Positions 6,526 to 9,454 of a DNA stretch of 9,454 nucleotides are shown here, piece by piece. A model generated the notes under the pieces. That model was not told where the DNA came from. It did no database searches and saw only the letters and a program-made list of their open reading frames with translations. The stretch is from CAMDMI01 sp044359055 (GTDB lineage: Bacteria; Bacteroidota; Bacteroidia; Cytophagales; Flexibacteraceae): contig JBIKMV010000105.1 of NCBI GenBank assembly GCA_044359055.1, positions 1 to 9,454 of the forward strand, written 5' to 3'. The position numbers and the translations under genes were made by a program. How positions within the stretch are numbered: the first letter of the stretch is position 1; every line of letters starts with the position of its first letter.

Positions 6526-7293
6526 ATGTCGTTTGAAATTCATTTGCCGCTTTTCGAAGGCCCGTTTGACCTGCTGCTTTTTTTTATTGAACGGGACGAG
6601 CTCGACATTTATGATATTCCCATTGCCAGGATTACAGATGATTTTCAGCATTACCTGAATCAGCTGGAAAATTTAAATCTCGAAGTTGCGAGCGAATTTA
6701 TTGTGGTGGCAGCGCAGCTGATTCGAATCAAAGCACGCATGCTCATACCAAGGGCTGAAATCAATGAGAAAGGCGAAGAAATTGACCCACGGGAAGAATT
6801 GGTTCAGCATCTGCTGGAGTACAAAAAATTCAAGGAAGTAACCCGGCAAATGGCCGATAAAGAAGCCGACAGGATTGCCCGGTGGGAACGCGGCAATGTG
6901 GACGCAGAGTTGAAAACCATGATGTTCGGCAAGGAGGAAGAAGCCGAATGGGAATCTCTGGATTTATACAGGCTGCTTAAAGTTTTTCAAAAAGTAATGC
7001 AGCGTTATGAACTGGAAATCAATGCACCAAAACATGTCATAGTTCAATTTCCCTACACCATTGAGGGACAAAGAGACTATATCCGCTCGCAGTTGTTTTT
7101 GTCCGGTCGACTTTCTTTTTCTGACCTGATCCATGCATTTCCTGAAAAGATTGCTGTGGTTTTCAATTTCCTGGCAATCCTGGAAATGATTCAGCTTCAG
7201 GAAATAGAAGTTGTCATTGGCGAAGGCTACAACAATTTCTGGATAAAAACCAAAGATGGAAATTCTTCTGCGGAAATGGTTTCCACGGATTAG
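6526..7293 (+). CDS. scpA: Segregation and condensation protein A (kleisin)
   Basis: A 255-residue kleisin subunit of the SMC-ScpAB condensin, which bridges the SMC head domains and helps organise and segregate the chromosome. The N-terminal SMC-neck-binding region carries the diagnostic LPLFEGPFDLLLFFIERDELDI (7-28, quoted in part: FEGPFDLLL) and IPIARITDDF (31-40), then EVASEFIVVAAQLIRIKARMLIPR (53-76; core ASEFIVVAAQLIRIKA). The middle (about 80-165) is charged and links to a C-terminal winged helix, with LFLSGRLSFSDLIHAF (190-205) and VVFNFLAILEMIQLQ (211-225). Length is typical. The start is ATG at 6526, with a TTTG promoter word 8 nt upstream and no ribosome-binding sequence. scpB is not adjacent: the next gene is thrS on the other strand, 12 bp away. 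A T8 run (6578-6585) lies in the codons for LLLFF. Confidence 0.96.
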   Translation: MSFEIHLPLFEGPFDLLLFFIERDELDIYDIPIARITDDFQHYLNQLENLNLEVASEFIVVAAQLIRIKARMLIPRAEINEKGEEIDPREELVQHLLEYKKFKEVTRQMADKEADRIARWERGNVDAELKTMMFGKEEEAEWESLDLYRLLKVFQKVMQRYELEINAPKHVIVQFPYTIEGQRDYIRSQLFLSGRLSFSDLIHAFPEKIAVVFNFLAILEMIQLQEIEVVIGEGYNNFWIKTKDGNSSAEMVSTD

Positions 7294-7305
7294 GCATTAA
7301 GGTTA

Positions 7306-9249
7306 TTACGTACCCATGCTGGCATCCAGTTCTTTTCTGAACAGTTCCAGAAACTCAGCCTGAGCCAGACTTCCCTGATCGCCTGAACCATGGCGTCTGA
7401 CAGAAACCGTTCCGGTTTCGGCCTCCTTCTCTCCCACAATCAGCATGTACGGGAGTTTTTTCACCTCAGCATCCCTGATTTTTCTTCCGATTTTTTCATC
7501 CCTGTGATCCACCAGACCTCGGATTTCATGGCCCTCCAGAAACGACCGAACTTCTTCCGCATATCCGGCAAATTTCTCAGAAATGGGCAGAATCATCAGT
7601 TGTTCAGGTGCCAGCCACAGCGGGAAATTGCCTGCACAATTCTCAATGAGCACAGCAATAAACCGCTCCATACTGCCAAAAGGCGCTCTGTGAATCATCA
7701 CAGGCCTGTGCTTCTGATTGTCTGCTCCAATATATTCCAGTTCAAATCGCTCGGGCAGATTGTAATCTACCTGAATGGTACCCAGTTGCCATTTGCGGCC
7801 CAGGGCATCTTTCACCATAAAATCAAGCTTCGGGCCATAGAATGCAGCTTCTCCCAACTCGGTCACAGTGGGCAATCCTTTCTCCCTTGCTGATTCAATA
7901 ATGGCAGATTCTGCCTTTTCCCAAACTTCATCCGAACCGATGTATTTCGACTTATTTTCCGGGTCACGCAGCGAAATCTGGGCTGTGTAATCCTTAAACC
8001 CAAGCGAGGTGAATACATACTGAACCAGATCAATCACCTTAATGAATTCATCTTTCACCTGATCCGGCCGGCAGAAAATATGGGCATCGTCTTGCGTGAA
8101 ACCCCTCACCCGCGTAAGCCCATGTAATTCACCGCTTTGCTCGTACCGGTAAACGGTTCCAAATTCAGCCAGGCGCAGGGGCAAATCACGGTAACTCCTT
8201 GGTTTTGATTTATATATCTCGCAGTGGTGCGGACAATTCATCGGCTTCAGCAAAAACTCTTCATCTTCGTCCGGAGTTCGGATGGGCTGAAAGGAATCCT
8301 TACCGTATTTTTCGTAGTGCCCGGAGGTGACATACAACTGCTTCGAACCGATATGCGGGGTTACTACGGGAGAATATCCTGCTTTTACCTGTGCTTTTTT
8401 CAGAAACTGTTCGAGCCTGTCCCGAAGCATGGCGCCCTTGGGTAGCCAAAGGGGAAGGCCCTGCCCTACTTTGTCAGAAAAAGTAAACAACTCCAATTCT
8501 TTGCCCAACTTCCTGTGGTCCCGCTTTTTGGCTTCCTCCAGCAGGGTCAGATATTCTTTCAGTTCTTTTTCTTTGGGAAAAGTAATGGCATAAATGCGTG
8601 TAAGTTGCTTCCTTTTTTCGTCCCCACGCCAGTAAGCACCGGCCACATTGAGGATTTTACCAGCCTTAACAAAGCCGGTATCCGGAATGTGAGGCCCGCG
8701 GCACAAATCGGTAAACGCACCCTGACTGTAGAAAGTAATGGTTCCGTCTTCGAGTTCGTTCAGGAGCTCCAGTTTGTATTCATCGCCTTTGTCCTGAAAA
8801 TAGGCAATGGCATCAGCTTTCGACTTAGGGGTCCGGATGTAGGGATTTTTTTCCCTGGCCAGATCCAGCATTTTTTGTTCAATTTTCCCAAAATCTTCTT
8901 GGCTGAGGGTTTGTTCTCCCAAATCCAGATCGTAGTAAAAACCATTTTCTATGGCCGGGCCAATACCAAATTTGGTTCCCGGAAAAATGGCTTCAATGGC
9001 TTCCGCAAGAAGATGGGCTGAGGAGTGCCAAAAGGTTTTTTTGCCTTCTTCATCATTCCAGGTAAGAAGTTGAAGCTTTGCATCGTTTTCTATGGGCCGG
9101 TTGGCTTCAATGGTTTCGCCATTTACTTTGGCAGCCAGCACGTTGCGGGCTAGACCTTCAGAAATGGATAGGGCCACATCCATACCGGTGGAGCCTTTTG
9201 GAAACTGCCTGACCGAACCGTCGGGCAGCGTAATCTGAATTGAATTCAT
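7306..9249 (-). CDS. thrS: Threonyl-tRNA synthetase
   Basis: A full-length 647-residue class II synthetase that charges tRNA-Thr and hydrolyses mischarged Ser-tRNA-Thr. In order: TGS domain (about 1-62), editing domain with HSSAH (75-79) and DLCRGPH (181-187; His75, His79, Cys183 and His187 are the editing-site residues), then the catalytic core. Core motifs are MNCPHH (337-342), RYEQSGELHGLTRVRGF (368-384) and DDAHIF (387-392). Cys339, His390 and His520 (in MIHRAPFGS) are the expected catalytic-site zinc ligands. The C-terminal anticodon-binding domain (about 548-647) contains VDHRDEKIGRKIRDAE. The start is ATG at 9249; a frame from TTG at 9288 adds 13 residues outside the TGS fold. It converges on scpA with 12 bp between stops. 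infC-rpmI-rplT, which often follow thrS, are absent downstream. Upstream are a promoter candidate and a strong palindrome. Confidence 0.97.
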   Translation of the reverse strand: MNSIQITLPDGSVRQFPKGSTGMDVALSISEGLARNVLAAKVNGETIEANRPIENDAKLQLLTWNDEEGKKTFWHSSAHLLAEAIEAIFPGTKFGIGPAIENGFYYDLDLGEQTLSQEDFGKIEQKMLDLAREKNPYIRTPKSKADAIAYFQDKGDEYKLELLNELEDGTITFYSQGAFTDLCRGPHIPDTGFVKAGKILNVAGAYWRGDEKRKQLTRIYAITFPKEKELKEYLTLLEEAKKRDHRKLGKELELFTFSDKVGQGLPLWLPKGAMLRDRLEQFLKKAQVKAGYSPVVTPHIGSKQLYVTSGHYEKYGKDSFQPIRTPDEDEEFLLKPMNCPHHCEIYKSKPRSYRDLPLRLAEFGTVYRYEQSGELHGLTRVRGFTQDDAHIFCRPDQVKDEFIKVIDLVQYVFTSLGFKDYTAQISLRDPENKSKYIGSDEVWEKAESAIIESAREKGLPTVTELGEAAFYGPKLDFMVKDALGRKWQLGTIQVDYNLPERFELEYIGADNQKHRPVMIHRAPFGSMERFIAVLIENCAGNFPLWLAPEQLMILPISEKFAGYAEEVRSFLEGHEIRGLVDHRDEKIGRKIRDAEVKKLPYMLIVGEKEAETGTVSVRRHGSGDQGSLAQAEFLELFRKELDASMGT

Positions 9250-9285
9250 ATTTTTATTCCACTCAAATACGGGATGAGCGGGCTG

Positions 9286-9316
9286 CAAAGAAAAGAAGTT
9301 TAGGCCGCCTCTTCAA
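9286..9316 (-). promoter_or_regulatory. Candidate promoter of thrS
   Basis: On the minus strand, TTG (9316-9314) is followed after 20 nt by TTTCTTTG (9293-9286) and CAGCCCGC. The box matches TAnnTTTG at five of six fixed positions, and TTTGCAGCC is identical to the word before scpA. It implies a leader of about 30 nt. A second TTTG word (CGTATTTG, 9271-9264) lies closer to the ATG but lacks a properly spaced TTG. Confidence 0.4.
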
Positions 9317-9319
9317 AAG

Positions 9320-9342
9320 CATCCTTGTAAAATACAAGGATG
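9320..9342. repeat. Perfect 10-bp inverted repeat upstream of thrS (terminator or operator candidate)
   Basis: CATCCTTGTA (9320-9329) and TACAAGGATG (9333-9342) are exact inverted arms around a 3-nt AAA loop. On the minus strand the stem is followed at once by CTTTTG, so it could end transcription of a gene lying to the right of the window. It also abuts the -33 element of the thrS promoter candidate, so a dimeric repressor site is the alternative. The plus-strand side has no T-run. The inverted repeat is plain in the sequence; its role is inferred. Confidence 0.6.
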
Positions 9343-9454
9343 TAAGCCGGTAAATGCACCTGAAGCAGGAACTTTTGGCATTGGAATTTCTCCTGAAAGA
9401 AAGATGAGATCATTCCAAAAGCGCTTGTAGGTTGTGTTTATTGTGATTTGGCAC

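Noticed and set aside
7390..9021. Long plus-strand open frames (up to about 168 codons) antisense to thrS.
   Set aside because: They lie wholly within thrS, show no recognisable domain, and follow from its codon bias; thrS itself is full length and certain.
7306..9454. A T-box riboswitch in front of thrS.
   Set aside because: No T-box sequence (TGGN'CC-type bulge) or antiterminator is seen in the 205 bp available, and T-boxes are typical of Firmicutes, not this phylum.

Overview
The window looks like chromosomal DNA of a Bacteroidota (Bacteroidetes) bacterium, possibly from the Cytophagia side, though that finer placement is weak. Three things point there. The ScpA and AspRS sequences read like that phylum's versions. 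Shine-Dalgarno sequences are absent before almost all starts. Several gene starts are preceded by TTG-N19/20-(TAnn)TTTG, the promoter form used by the phylum's primary sigma factor. G+C looks moderate, and I see no mobile element, CRISPR array, tRNA or rRNA.

Left part (1-3676, all minus strand): a tightly packed run in the order gcvT (glycine cleavage T protein), comB-like 2-phosphosulfolactate phosphatase, wzx-like oligosaccharide flippase, and a family 2 glycosyltransferase that runs off the left edge. Gaps are 29 bp and 12 bp, then a TTGA stop/start overlap, so this is very probably one transcript. The last two genes look like the near end of a surface-polysaccharide locus that continues outside the window. 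A promoter candidate at 3839-3868 would give gcvT a leader of about 155 nt that begins with a hairpin.

Middle (3951-6239): a small secreted protein with an FN3-like beta-sandwich domain (minus strand) is divergent from aspS, a full-length bacterial aspartyl-tRNA synthetase (plus strand). The FN3 gene has the best promoter in the window, so close to the ATG that its mRNA should have almost no leader.

Right part (6240-9454): after a 286-bp gap with no recognisable gene comes scpA (kleisin subunit of the SMC-ScpAB condensin, plus strand). It converges on thrS (full-length threonyl-tRNA synthetase, minus strand) with only 12 bp between the stop codons. Upstream of thrS lies a perfect 10-bp inverted repeat with a 3-nt loop, next to the putative thrS promoter.

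The gene content is mostly housekeeping, and I do not see an unmistakable undescribed system. The points most worth a second look are the ComB homologue joined to gcvT and a polysaccharide locus, the small FN3-like secreted protein with a basic tail, the extended TTTGC-R-G-C promoter word shared by five genes, the gcvT leader, and the palindrome before thrS.
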